A DNA stretch of 13,434 nucleotides from Nephromyces sp. MM_2019 (taxonomy: Eukaryota > Apicomplexa > Aconoidasida > Nephromycida). A model generated the notes under the pieces. The model saw only the letters and a list, made by a program, of their open reading frames with translations. It did not search any database and was not told the DNA's origin. The position numbers and the translations under genes are program-made. The DNA lies in assembly GCA_015657535.1 (NCBI GenBank), contig JADHZB010000629.1, positions 384-13,817 on the forward strand, given 5' to 3'. This document shows, piece after piece, positions 1 to 9,500 of the stretch (position 1 is the first letter of the stretch; each line of letters begins with the position of its first letter).

Positions 1-122
1 CAAGCTATATGCTGCCACACACACAAGCACATCAAGCTATATGCTGCCACACACACAAGCACATCAAGCTATATGCTGCCACACACACAAGCACATCAAG
101 CTATATGCTGCCACACACACAA
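1..122. repeat. 32-bp tandem repeat, 3.8 copies, open at left edge
   Basis: Three identical 32-bp units start at 1, 33 and 65, followed by a fourth of 26 bp ending at 122. Each unit holds the core CAAGCTATATGCTGCC followed by a CACACACA run and AAGCACAT. The copies are identical, unlike the decayed repeats elsewhere in the window, so the array is either young or being homogenised. It starts at base 1, so the true copy number is unknown. Confidence 0.97.
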
Positions 123-917
123 CCACTCTTTTAAAGAAAATAAAGCATGAAACACCTGAAATTATAAAAAAATTTCAAACTTCTACCATGGCAAGTAAGG
201 AGCCCTGATGGTGAAAAAAATCACATTCATCCAAGCAGCAGGATTTCTGCGACCCCAGATATACGTCATGACATTAATCATCGCTCCGCTAAAGAAATAT
301 CCAACCCCGAAACAGGATGAAAAAACCTGCAATTTATTACAAGCATTAAAGGATAGTATATTGGATGATAATGCACAACTTCAGCAAACACACAAGGAAA
401 TTATAGAGAAAAAACTCGCCAAACAGCCTCAGTTATTGCATGGAGTATACACTAGCATAAAGCCCAAGATACTCTAGTAGCCATATCATGATCTAAAAAG
501 ACAAAAAATCCTGTTTGGCCTATGAAAACACACAGCAATATTGAAGAGGCCTAGCTACAAGTAGTGAAGGCTGTTTTTGGGATAATAAAAGAAACTGAAG
601 ATAATTTTTTCACAAGAAAAAGTTTGATGAAATTTTTAACACCTCGTTTTCCATGCATGAAAAATGAATTACTGAAGGAAATATATAATCATGACATTTG
701 CATCAACTGAAAGAGCAGCTATAGAGAGAGTAGCAGAGAAGAAAAGCTCTTAAGACCGTGCAAAATCCAGGTAATAGAGTAAAAATCCGATATATAATGG
801 TGGAAATAGGAGAAAACTAGGGACTATCGCATATTCGCAATACCCACAGATGAATTTTGAAGAAATTCAAAAGTTTTCAGGACTCAAAATACCATTATAT
901 AGCAGTAGTGATAGGCG
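123..917. other. A-rich non-coding stretch with one 89-codon ATG ORF
   Basis: No gene is supported here. The longest ATG-initiated frame runs from 208 to 477 on the + strand (89 codons) with an in-frame stop at 196-198 just upstream. Its protein has a mixed, not grossly biased composition with a short Lys/Glu/Gln-rich helix-like segment around residues 50-75, and I do not recognise it. No splice-site pair, promoter or homologous domain supports it. At this AT content such a frame can arise by chance, so I treat it as possible but unproven. Confidence 0.45.
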
Positions 918-986
918 TAAAATTGACACACAAGAAGAGAAGTTAAACTGACACACACACCACACACGGGAAATTGACACACAAAA
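918..986. repeat. Degenerate 25-26-bp repeat built on TGACACACA
   Basis: The motif AAATTGACACACAA, or a close variant, occurs three times with its TGACA at 924, 949 and 975, so the spacing is 25 and 26 bases. The middle copy has expanded into a longer CACACACACCACACAC run. This looks like a decayed tandem array in which CA slippage has acted. Confidence 0.7.
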
Positions 987-2875
987 AAGCAGCAGCAAAC
1001 TAAATTACGGGGGTTGATCAGGGCACGTGAATTTTTCCTTCTTCAAGCTACCAAAAACGCAAAAAAAAAGTTTAAAATTACATCAAACACAAATTTCCAG
1101 AGCACACACCTCAATTTTCGGTATTTAAAGGAAAATTTCCAAAAAATCTTTAAAAAAAATCTCATTCGTTGAAATAAGACCATCTTCTAGCCCAGAAGGA
1201 ATGAATAGACACACTAATATCCCCCTCAAAGATAGTATACCACAATCCTTTCATGAATCAAAACTTTAAGCTAAAAAAAATAGACAGTTAAAAGCATGGA
1301 ATTCCTGAGAACAAATTCGCCTGTTATACTATGGAAATTTTCGCAAAAAAGTAAATTTTTCCATCACCCAGGAGCACTGGAGAGACAGTATATACTACCA
1401 AAAAAAGGCTTACCAGCAACATGCTACCAGTGCACACTAACATCCACAGAAAATCGGCGGATCGACGCTGAAACGCTACATTTTCCAAGGCACTACAATA
1501 GAATATCCTGAAGGAAAAAAATCCCTTACAGTTTAAAATAATTTAGTGACTATAGCCAGATAAACTCACTCAACTCAAAATATTTGAAAAATGCAAAAAA
1601 CATCAAAGAGATGAGGATAGCAGAACAAAATGAGCAGACTTCAGCAACATGGAAGTAGCATTGGAGGATGTTTTTCCTTAAAACCAGCCTTTAAAGGAAT
1701 ACTCACAAATTGATAGATTTAAAGTTAAGCAAGAGAGAGATAAAGAAAAAAAGAGAAGATTTTCGGCCAAAAAAGGAAAGTATTAAAAAAATTTGAACAA
1801 ACTAGGTGTATGTATAGTGATAAGGCATTTTTTAAATAGTTCAGTAGGATAAACACTATACCATTAAGTCGAAGCTTTTCAAAACTTCAATTTTCGATGT
1901 ATAAAAGACTAGCTCAGAAGGCAAGAAAGAAGGACTAGTATCGCTATTATACATTCTGCCAGAGAGCCTAGAGCAAGGTTCAATGCCTTATGGCAAAAAG
2001 CAATCATCAACAAAAACTAACAAGACATATGAATTCCAGAAAAAGGGTAGTCCAAAAGTTCCAAAGAAGAGAAAACAGGTAAAAAGCCTCCAGATCTGCA
2101 AAAAAAAGAGAAAGCCTATTAATCAACGTAAAAACAGGCAAATCATCAATTGCCAGTGTGTAAAAAGCACTGCCTCTAAGCAAGAATTTAAGCTTCATAA
2201 TTTACATATAGTAGCAACAATCGAACTTACACTGTACTGCAAAGTCTAGTTCGGACCATCCCACACATAATTTCACGAGAGTAAGTAATGCTTACGGTGC
2301 TTCATTGCACCAAACAATGCTAGTTATCTACTTGCATCGTATCCAAAGATTCTTCAGTTATTCTCCGGGTGTGTAGTCAAATCATTGAAAATAATCACAG
2401 CAGAAACTTCACTAAAACTAAGAATAAAAAGATACACACTTAGAACATCATAATTTTACGCAACTACCAAGTTGTGCGATAGCTAGGTATCAAGCAAAAA
2501 CATTTAGTAAGGCTGTAACAGCTATTCATGGCGTAGTCTATACGTTTAGGAAAAAGAAGAACTTCGAGGCAACCAAAAGGCTCCTTATGTGGGCTTTTTC
2601 TTCAAGAGTATCGCAAATTTAGAGGAATGAACATAACTACCGCAAAATTAACAAATACATACACATATTACAAGCACGACGCAAATGACGCTCTTCTCTG
2701 GAATAGTAAATTGAATAATCTCACTAGAAAAATAGAAAAAAATATAAAACAGACTCAGCTATTGGATACCTCAAAGTTTTTCATGATCAGGCTCCAGTTC
2801 AGATACAAACTATAGGGGGAGATGATATCCAAGGAACATAAAATCATCAAACTGGTCGACAAAATCAGATAGCAT
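987..2875. other. A-rich stretch, no supportable gene
   Basis: The + strand is strongly A-rich; for example 1741-1800 has 35 A and 11 T out of 60. ATG-initiated frames at 1296-1511 (71 codons), 1983-2249 (88 codons, very Lys-rich simply because the DNA is A-rich) and 2627-2815 (62 codons) show no recognisable domain, and their composition follows the local base bias. No tRNA-like or rRNA-like segment was seen. The bias would suit T-rich introns or leaders of a gene read on the - strand, but no exon could be identified. Confidence 0.5.
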
Positions 2876-2960
2876 CTTGTGACTGGCGGTAAATTGCCAA
2901 GCAGCTCGTCCAGCTGGACCATCTTCACCTCAAAAAGTTACCTTTCGCATTCGAAAGGCC
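2876..2960. other. GC-richer island with a 12-bp palindrome and a 7-bp hairpin
   Basis: In AT-rich surroundings this island holds a perfect 12-base palindrome, GTCCAGCTGGAC (2908-2919). Twenty-one bases further on is a perfect 7-bp stem with a 4-base loop, CCTTTCG-CATT-CGAAAGG (2941-2958). Just upstream TGGC and GCCA can also pair across 8 bases. Short frames cross it on both strands (about 40-55 codons), none recognised. It could be a structured RNA element, a regulator-binding site or a decayed exon; I cannot decide between them. Confidence 0.5.
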
Positions 2961-3397
2961 CTGTGAAATGCTATAAAACTTTTACTGGAACTTGAGTGGA
3001 AAATCCTGGCTAACAAGAGTTGTGATAACCTCCCAACGATTCAGGGAAGCACTGCATAGACGCCGGCAGAGTAGCAATGACCTCTCACATCAGATTTAAT
3101 TCATACCAATTTTCCTGCAATTAGGATTTTTTTGAGCTACTCGTGATTTCGCTCCATGGCCTTAACCCCAAGTAACACTCTAGATACCGCTCTTGGTAAT
3201 GTTTACCCAATGTCGTGATAGCAAAAACCATTAGAATTCCATAGAGGTAAAATGATGAAAATTTCGTCAGTTGGTCAAATGACAAAAGTAACAGTGGGAG
3301 TTCACTTTTTTAGCGCGAAAAATGCGCAGCTGGGCAACCATCAAACGATAAAACCATTGCATGCCTCTCTTAAAGACATAAGGCGCAGGAAAAATGT
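2961..3397. other. Mixed-composition stretch, no gene seen
   Basis: The region around 2990-3200 is somewhat GC-richer than its flanks but every frame is broken by stops. The only ATG-like frame (3252-3488) runs into the 50-bp repeat and has no recognisable product. Confidence 0.4.
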
Positions 3398-3522
3398 AAA
3401 AAAACAGCGAAATATCTTCTTGTGTGAGCGCAGGGGTGGGGAAATGGGGAAAAACAGCAAAATACCTCCTTCTCCAAGAACAGCATAGGCAAAAACACGA
3501 AAAAACAGCAAAAGATCTCCTT
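3398..3522. repeat. Degenerate 50-bp tandem repeat, three copies
   Basis: A 24-base core with the pattern GAAAAACAGCAAAATAC followed by CTCCTT recurs at 3398-3421, 3449-3471 and 3499-3522. The CAGC anchors sit at 3405, 3455 and 3506, giving spacings of 50 and 51. Sequence between the cores has diverged much more (a G-rich spacer first, then an A-rich spacer). The period is not a multiple of three, so it is unlikely to be coding. Confidence 0.75.
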
Positions 3523-4456
3523 TTTTCAGGTTTAACTTGTTATACATATGAGCTTCAATTACCGTATCGGTAAATTGAAAAGAAGTCAGATGTAGCAACA
3601 AAGTGCATGAAAACTTAAAAAGTGCATATATAAATGACGCAACTACAGGGTGGCAAGCGACGTAACTCTTAAATGATATAAAAAAAAATCGGTATTTTTT
3701 ACGTAGAAAATCAGTTCAGAATAACAATTGTTTTAGGAAGTGGCCTGAAGTGTGTTGAGCTAAGTTTAGGCTCCTCGTGGATGAATAAAAAACGAGACCG
3801 ATACTTGCGTGCTGTAAAAAAAGAGGAAAACTACCACTTTAGGCTGATGGGTAGAGATGAACAGTAATCAAAGACTTAAAATAGCAAGTAATCACAATGC
3901 TGCCAGTTTCCTATGGAAATTTTTGCGATTTCAGTAAAAATATATATAATTTCTCCTGTATTCACCTTAGAAATAGTAATGCTATATTGCAAAGCCAAGT
4001 TATCGTCGTCTAAATTCGTTTCTGTACTAATACTGCTTAGATAATGCGCATTGCTAGCTGATTTTCTTGTTCTAGTTAGGATCATTAAAAAAATCTTGGC
4101 ATAATTACACATTGATTCCTGAAGGAAATAAATTAGATCGTCGATGGTTCTGTTATCTGTATGTTCAAATTTCACTTTTTTTCCTCGAATTTATGTTTTA
4201 TAGAGATTCTCAGGAAAAACACCTTCTTGTTTCTAAGCACCCAATAGGAGACGGTCGTTTTGTGATTGGGCAAAAATCCCTATTTTCGCTTTAGGTATAA
4301 CCCTTTAGAAAAAAAATTGTCCATACTGGTCCCAAAATGTTGAAGAGCAAGAAGGCACAAAGATTTTTCTGTTGCTTAAAGGTTTGGGACTCTGTGGGTT
4401 TGTCGTTGCCTTGGCAAGCCATGCCAGCGATGATACCAGAAACATTATGTAGGTAG
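3523..4456. other. Transition from A-rich to mixed DNA, no gene
   Basis: The + strand changes from A-rich to T-rich near 3.9 kb. A 99-codon frame on the - strand (3876-4175) begins with GTG and has a stop a few codons upstream, so it is not a good eukaryotic start. An exon reading is not excluded, but nothing in its sequence is recognisable. A 60-codon + frame at 4112-4294 overlaps it and is equally unsupported. Confidence 0.4.
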
Positions 4457-4595
4457 AAGATTTGTGATGATCAGGGTGTGTGTTGATGTTCTCTCTAGAG
4501 GATTTGTGATGGTCAGCGTGTGTGCGTTTATATCCTCACTTTCTAATGGATGTGTCATGACCAATGGTGTCTTCATGTTCTCCCTTTCGGGAACA
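4457..4595. repeat. Degenerate 42/48-bp repeat, three copies, frame-preserving
   Basis: Units begin with GATTTGTGATGATCAG at 4459, GATTTGTGATGGTCAG at 4501 and GATGTGTCATGACCA at 4549, and each ends in a pyrimidine-rich TTCTC-type tail. The two spacings, 42 and 48, are both multiples of three. On the - strand an open frame (4445-4669, 74 codons) passes through all three, so the units read as a peptide repeat of 14-16 residues resembling T-L-x-I-T-N-P-L-E. The frame preservation hints at coding history, but three copies make it weak evidence. Confidence 0.65.
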
Positions 4596-5565
4596 TATCT
4601 GTTGATCTGGATCGAAATATTTGAGTTAGAAAACTTATGACAAGAGGATTTAATACCATACGTTAACATATGCTGTAATGGCTATTTTAGGCTTTTGACA
4701 TAGCCTTAGTCAAGCATGCACACCGCTATTGGCATACCGCTTCTGGCTCACCAAATTCGAATTGCTTATTATCTATGTCATGCTGAGACAATATAGTAGT
4801 AGTGAGTATAAAATTATGGCTTTTCATATGATAATAGCAAGCCTATGAGTTTTTTAAACAATTTTGTTGCCGACAGGTCGTTGAACAAAATTCGTAAGAT
4901 ATGAAGCTTAAAGATGTATCCAAATATTGCGATTAGCTGAAATTGACTCTAAGGAAACGAATAAATATGTGACAGCAATATAAGCTTGAAAGCAGACTTT
5001 TTTTCGAAAATCAGATTATAATAAACAGCTAAACACCATAAGATTCAGTTATTACTTCTTTATGAAGGAAAAATCGCCTAGAAATTCCTGTCCAGGAGCA
5101 GTTTTTTAAGAAATAATAAAGGCTGTTCCATAAGAATTACCGCAAACATCTATAGTCAGTCCAAGACGGTCATAAACCTTGTTTTAAACCTTTTGGCATT
5201 GACAACACCCTCCTCCAAATATTAGCAGTAGCTAGTTCGTCAGCGAGTTTTTTTTATATATTGAGCGCGATATGCGGTTTACATAAAAAAGCATGGCAGA
5301 AGGCTAGGGCTTTTCCATGGAGTAGGCGCAAAATCAGGGCTCAAGAAGAGGGTAAAGCTGGAGTTTAAAGAATTGATGAAACACCCTTTTTTCTACCCTT
5401 TCAGCTGATTAGGAGGAATTCTATTAAATCCTACTTTGTAGCGCAAAAAAAGCAGACTATTCACATAATTTTTGCGTGTGTTTGGTGTTCTAAGTTATAC
5501 AGTACGATAAATAGGGAAGAATCGTTTTTTCAGCAGGAAAATATATCTAGTGTGCGACTTAGATA
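4596..5565. other. Non-coding stretch, no gene seen
   Basis: Composition is mixed and all six frames are frequently interrupted. No tRNA-like T-loop (a GTTCGAAT-type box in a stem) and no recognisable protein segment was found. It lies near the middle of the region where the strand bias changes sign, so it may be promoter-bearing intergenic DNA, by inference only. Confidence 0.4.
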
Positions 5566-5607
5566 AGAGACGAGCGGAGAGCTTTGACAGAATCGTTTAG
5601 CGTCTCA
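5566..5607. promoter_or_regulatory. Inverted pair of WGAGACG-type elements (speculative)
   Basis: AGAGACG on the + strand (5566-5572) faces its complement form CGTCTCA (5601-5607), which reads TGAGACG on the - strand. The two share a 6-base inverted GAGACG/CGTCTC with 28 bases between. WGAGACG is a known promoter element in Toxoplasma gondii; whether it applies here depends on a lineage I cannot establish. Single copies also occur at 7483-7489 and 7852-7858 (- strand) and at 12847-12853 (+, inside the intron), so chance is not excluded. Confidence 0.25.
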
Positions 5608-5983
5608 TGGATCACCTTGAGAAGGTTTTTTAACGCTAGAAGCTGGTGACTTTTTTATACTACTGTTCCCATCTAATCTTTTGGATTTACCCAATTTTAC
5701 CCACACACATACTAAATGGAATACGCAATTCCAGAGTATTGCAGGATTTTCAGGAGCTGTTTTCGAAGGATAGAGATTGTACAAAGGAAAAATATTTATA
5801 TTCCGTCAAGATTCTGAAAGCTTTTCATAATTGGCTAATAGGATTTACCAACAATAAAATTGGCACTTTTCGATTTAAGCAACAAAGTATGACACAGTGC
5901 ATGATCTGAACATGAATTTAGACTATGAAAGCCTTGAGAAATACTTCAATTGCACTGAAATCGACATTCATACTATGAGGATT
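5608..5983. other. Open but unrecognised stretch
   Basis: A + strand frame (5646-5909, 87 codons) is open but starts at GTG. Its predicted peptide begins hydrophobic and becomes Lys/Phe/Gln-rich, with no recognised domain. Nothing else is visible. It could be an exon fragment or chance. Confidence 0.3.
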
Positions 5984-6190
5984 CCGTCTAGAAAGGCAAC
6001 ACCTTCAAGGTTTATACCGAAAACCTTTTTCACTCTCTAGTATAATGTACAATTATAGTTTTTTCTGAAAAGAAAACTCCTATAATGTTTATACCCAAAC
6101 CCTACTTCACCCTCTTGTATGATATAAAATTCTGTTCCCGTCGAAAAAGACAACTCCATCCACCTTTACACCCAAATCCTCCCACTTGTG
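5984..6190. repeat. Degenerate 77-bp tandem repeat, about 2.7 copies
   Basis: GTTTATACCGAAAACCT (6010), GTTTATACCCAAACCCT (6087) and CTTTACACCCAAATCCT (6164) are exactly 77 bases apart. A second anchor, CCGTC(T/G)A followed by AAA-rich sequence and CAAC, recurs at 5984 and 6138, which is two periods. Following each core is a CAC(T/C)CTCT-type tail. The copies have diverged substantially but with almost no indels, so the register is intact. The period is not a multiple of three. Confidence 0.8.
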
Positions 6191-6288
6191 TGTTTAAGCA
6201 GACTGATTTCCATATGTATAGCTTTATCTCGACTCTGTGATTTATTTTCTTGGAGAAAACTGCACAATGACAAGAGTACTTATTATAT

Positions 6289-6819
6289 TTGGCGCGACCC
6301 ACGAAATCCAAGCTCCGCTTTTCAACTGCCTGTTGTGTGCGGAAGTCCTGGCAGCTATGTCAGTCCTTCAGAGGCAACCAGTCAGCCTTGGTAACCCGTG
6401 TGTGTGGAGGTAACTGGCAACACACAACCCTCAAAAAAAAAAGGCCTTCCAACTGTGAAATATACCTATTATATCTCATATATGCATCGTATACCTCATA
6501 TATGCCTGATATGTACTATCTACCATATATGTATACATTGTATACCTCATATATATATCCCATATATTATAACCCCAGCCTTTCCAGAGTTAGCAGTCGT
6601 CACAGCCTGCATTTCGCCAAAATCCGCCTCTGCGGGATACTAGCCACAGTCAATGCCCGTTCGTGTGTGCCGCGCAAAGTCGAACTTCCCCCCCTTTACG
6701 CGTACTCCCTTCGCAACACGTGTGTGCGCTCCACAAATTCGCTTCAAAATATTAGCTACACACTGAGAGAAATGCTTCAAATGTGCCTCTGCATTGCTGC
6801 TTCTTCTCTACTCAAATAA
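6289..6819 (+). other. 176-codon open frame without ATG, Tyr-rich middle
   Basis: This is the longest open frame outside the hnRNP U-like gene. It opens at a TTG, so in a eukaryote it could only be an internal exon or a chance frame. The first third and last third are Cys/Ser/Arg-rich. The middle (about residues 58-93) is Tyr/Leu/Met-rich because it is a direct translation of an AT-rich tandem repeat whose period is 51 bases, or 17 codons. Another + frame (6398-6643) is open across the same repeat. No domain is recognised and no neighbouring exon was found, so I do not call it a gene. Confidence 0.25.
6461..6570. repeat. AT-rich tandem repeat around TATACCTCATATATG
   Basis: GTATACCTCATATATG at 6489-6504 recurs as GTATACCTCATATATA at 6540, 51 bases later. 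A more diverged unit, ATATCTCATATATGCATC, lies at about 6471. The intervening DNA is itself made of TATA/CATA steps, so shorter sub-repeats are present. Confidence 0.7.
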
Positions 6820-7984
6820 CCGCCACATTACACATTGCATACGCCACACACACATTCACATCTTCGGGCACATAAACGTATAATATATCACAATAGTAGG
6901 GTTACACCGGCATACACACAGGCATGTTATGTTTGTCTCTCAGCGCGCACAAACTGTCCCCATGTGTTCATATAACTTGGCGTGTGTAGACGGGGTATTT
7001 TCTACGTTTTTGTACCAACCCCTGGTCCTTTATGAAGGTGTTTCGCCTTACTGAGAGGACACATGACTTTGAAGTATACTACCCTCGCAACTTTGTGTGT
7101 AGTTCTCTGTTTACTTCTTCTAATGCAGGGAGGAAGTTATAGGGCAATTTTTTGGCAGAAACAAAAGACTTCATATAATTTACGACTTTTGCCCGTGGAG
7201 TATACAGGTGTGTGTGGAATTTTTTGAGGGGGAATCCGGATAGATAAGATCCTCGGTGAAAGGGCATAGTAGGTGATAAATTCGAATGAAAAAGAGTTGA
7301 GGTTGTCGTCTTTTTTAAACTGCTCATTATCTTGCTTGGCCATGGGGGATGAAAAACTGTGACCAATGGATTATTTTAAAGTATTGGATGGCGTAGTAAC
7401 TGTTTTCTACGGTTTTATTGCTTGAAAAGGCTTGTATTCGGGATTTTTTGCTTAGGTTTTTGTATCGAGCAAACCACACGGGCGTCTCACTGTTGTGCCA
7501 ATGAGTTTATTTTCTCTCTTTAGTGATCTTTTGAGAAGGCAGCAATGCTTAGGGGGACTCTAAGAAGATGCGCTTTATCTTATTTACCTACCCGCTTTTG
7601 GGTTTATCGTTAAGGGTTGTTTTTCAAGAAGCTTGTGCGAGCTGCCCGTTGTAGAGGATGTTCATCTATGTATTGTGTGATTCGGTTGCAGTAATTAGAG
7701 GGGTGGATTTTGTATGTGAACTGCAGTAATTAGCAGACTGGCACAAAAGTGGCACACGCACGGGCACCCAAGCACACACACTAGCAAACATAAGCACACA
7801 AACGCGTACACACCCAAATATGCACACAATAAAGCAGCATTTGCTTTTTTTCGTCTCTTGCGCGTTGTTTTGCTGATTTGCATCTCTAATGCCTTATGAA
7901 GGTTTCATTTTTGTTTATGACTTGAAGCTCTGCTTCATCACAGTGCATCAGATCGCCCTCATGGGGTGAAGAGGAAAAAGTTTT
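6820..7984. other. CA/TG-rich intergenic DNA, no gene
   Basis: CACACA and TGTGTG runs occur on both strands, with the densest tract at about 7740-7830. The - strand frames here (for example 7079-7366 and 7695-7883) gain their Cys/Val/Leu bias from these tracts and have no recognised domain. A 12-base direct repeat, TGCAGTAATTAG, occurs at 7687-7698 and 7722-7733. A small perfect hairpin (TGAAGC-TCT-GCTTCA) lies at 7923-7937. None of this amounts to a defined gene. Confidence 0.45.
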
Positions 7985-8065
7985 GTGTTTTACATTGTTT
8001 TTCTTTAGGAAATCTTCAGTTGTGTTTTACATTGTCTTTCTTTAGGAAATCTTCAATCGTGTTTA
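7985..8065. repeat. 37-bp tandem duplication
   Basis: Two 37-base units (7985-8021 and 8022-8058) match at all but three positions. Each starts GTGTTTTACATTGT and contains CTTTCTTTAGGAAATCTTCA or a one-base variant. A third unit begins with GTGTTTA at 8059 and then diverges. Each unit carries a pyrimidine tract followed by TTTAG, which resembles a 3' splice site, so the duplication may have doubled a potential acceptor. Confidence 0.85.
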
Positions 8066-9464
8066 TTTTTGTATTTCTTACTCTTTATAGCAAAGATCAT
8101 CATTTTTGTATGTTTTTTGATGTTTTTTCTTGCTGGATTCTCTGTACTTGGTGAATTGAGCTGTTTTTAGGTGATGATACTTGGTGATTTTGCTGCCTCG
8201 ATCAACTCGGAAGTTTCTCTGGTTTTTGTGATGTATATGTGTTATTTTTCATTCTATGAGTCTTATTAGAAGCCGCTTTGAGTGCTTTATACGATGATTT
8301 AGGATTATAGATTTTATTTTAAACTATTTATTGGTAAGTGTGTGGATATAAATTTTTTCCCATGTGTTTGAATGAGCAGGGGTTACTTCTTTGTATGCGT
8401 TAATGGTCTATTCTTCCTGTTTATGTATAAATATCTACTTCTTTGTGTGCGAGTTAACTATCTCCTCTGTATTCATTCAGTAAACCATGTTTTTGGTGAG
8501 TATTCTCATGATTGGAGGCTATCATACAGTACATTTAACATCTCAAGAAACCTCTCTGCTTCTGCTCTTTAACTTTTCTCAGCTTTATCAGTGAAAGCTT
8601 CCTCTCTTGTTTTTGGAGAAATCTGATGAATTCTTCTCCATACATACCTCTGTTTCCTTCTTTTATATCTCCTTAAAATATTTTGAAGAAGCAACTGGAA
8701 GTTTTCTTCTGAGCCTACGATTTTGGTTTTTCAAGCCTAAAGGCACTCGTCGTGATTAAACGTCTAAGTTAAAAAGGTACTGTAATCATCTTGATCTTCA
8801 TTCTCTTGATCTTCATATTCATCTTTCTTTCTCGAATCGTCCAAACGGATTTTCTTCATAAATTCCTAATAGTCTTGTTCGGTATATATATATATATCTG
8901 TTGCTCCAAATTGAGTGAAGATTCGCAGATATTTGGCTCTTTTTTCTTTAATATATCTCTCGCTGTCTGCTAAAACTACACGCACACACGCATGCTGGCT
9001 GTCTTGTTCTTTGTTTTTTGGGTATTATCTGAATTGCATATACTTGCTGTATGTTGTCACTGTTTTCTATGTATAACATGCGCACTTAGCTTAGAAATTG
9101 TGTGTTCCACTCTTTTCCACCACACACTAATCATATGTATTCCACTCCTTAATCTCCAAAGAAGAAATATCACCAAAAATGATATTTTCGCTCATCTTTT
9201 TCTGTATAGATGAAGCATATTCTTCCCTTTTTCTCCTCTTCTATTTCTTGAGCTGCAGAAGATGATTTTTTATTCCATTAAAGTTGAACCTCTTTAATTT
9301 CAGCATTTTACATGTTTTTATTGTATAATTTTTCCCTCTTGCTCATGTTTTCACAGGTGTTTTTTAGGAGAATTTTTACCACCAACCTAAACTTCACTTT
9401 CTTCTCCGATTTGCTCTCCTTGGGTCAAGCTACTCCCAGTTCATTATTGGGTCTCTTCTCTTAT

Positions 9465-9468
<4 letters not shown>
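8066..9468 (+). other. T-rich stretch, probable upstream or leader region
   Basis: The + strand is heavily T-rich; for example 8101-8160 has 33 T and 8 A out of 60. No frame encodes a recognisable protein, and the open ones give hydrophobic Phe/Leu/Ile-rich peptides that simply mirror the T content. Small repeats include CTTGATCTTCAT twice 15 bases apart near 8790-8815 and a short TA run at 8883-8897. Several pyrimidine-tract-plus-CAG sites (for example near 9302 and 9356) could be splice acceptors. I infer promoter, 5' leader or leader introns of the downstream gene; no exon is proven. Confidence 0.45.

Positions 9469-9498
<30 letters not shown>
9469..9498. repeat. (AC)15 microsatellite
   Basis: An uninterrupted dinucleotide run of 15 AC units lies about 170 bases upstream of the hnRNP U-like start codon. 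It is expected to be length-variable. Read on the - strand it is a (TG)n tract like those in the gene's intron and downstream flank. Confidence 0.97.

Positions 9499-9500
<2 letters not shown>

Noticed and set aside
208..477. 89-codon ATG frame with balanced amino acid composition
   Set aside because: No recognised domain, no splice signals and no support beyond length; such a frame is plausible by chance here. Mentioned in the region note instead of being called a gene.
923..985. Possible CRISPR-like or phased repeat array
   Set aside because: Units are short, degenerate and back-to-back CA-rich sequence without unique spacers; this is a decayed microsatellite-type repeat.
1983..2249. 88-codon Lys-rich frame resembling a basic nuclear protein
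   Set aside because: The Lys/Gln/Asn content follows directly from A-rich DNA, and no motif beyond low complexity is present.
3876..4175. 99-codon - strand frame
   Set aside because: Starts at GTG with a stop just upstream and has no recognisable sequence, so it is not a credible eukaryotic start and no flanking exon was found.
4740..4770. TTCGAAT box suggestive of a tRNA T-loop
   Set aside because: No flanking stem pairs and no acceptor, D or anticodon arms could be built around it; the same holds for the TTCGAAT near 7280.
7695..7883. Cys-rich - strand peptide that looks like a small secreted or membrane protein
   Set aside because: Its Cys/Val/Leu pattern is the translation of TGTGTGC tracts; no conserved cysteine spacing is evident.
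7923..7937. TGAAGC-TCT-GCTTCA hairpin as a terminator or structured RNA
   Set aside because: Only 6 bp with a 3-base loop, and no T run or conserved context; expected by chance at this window size.
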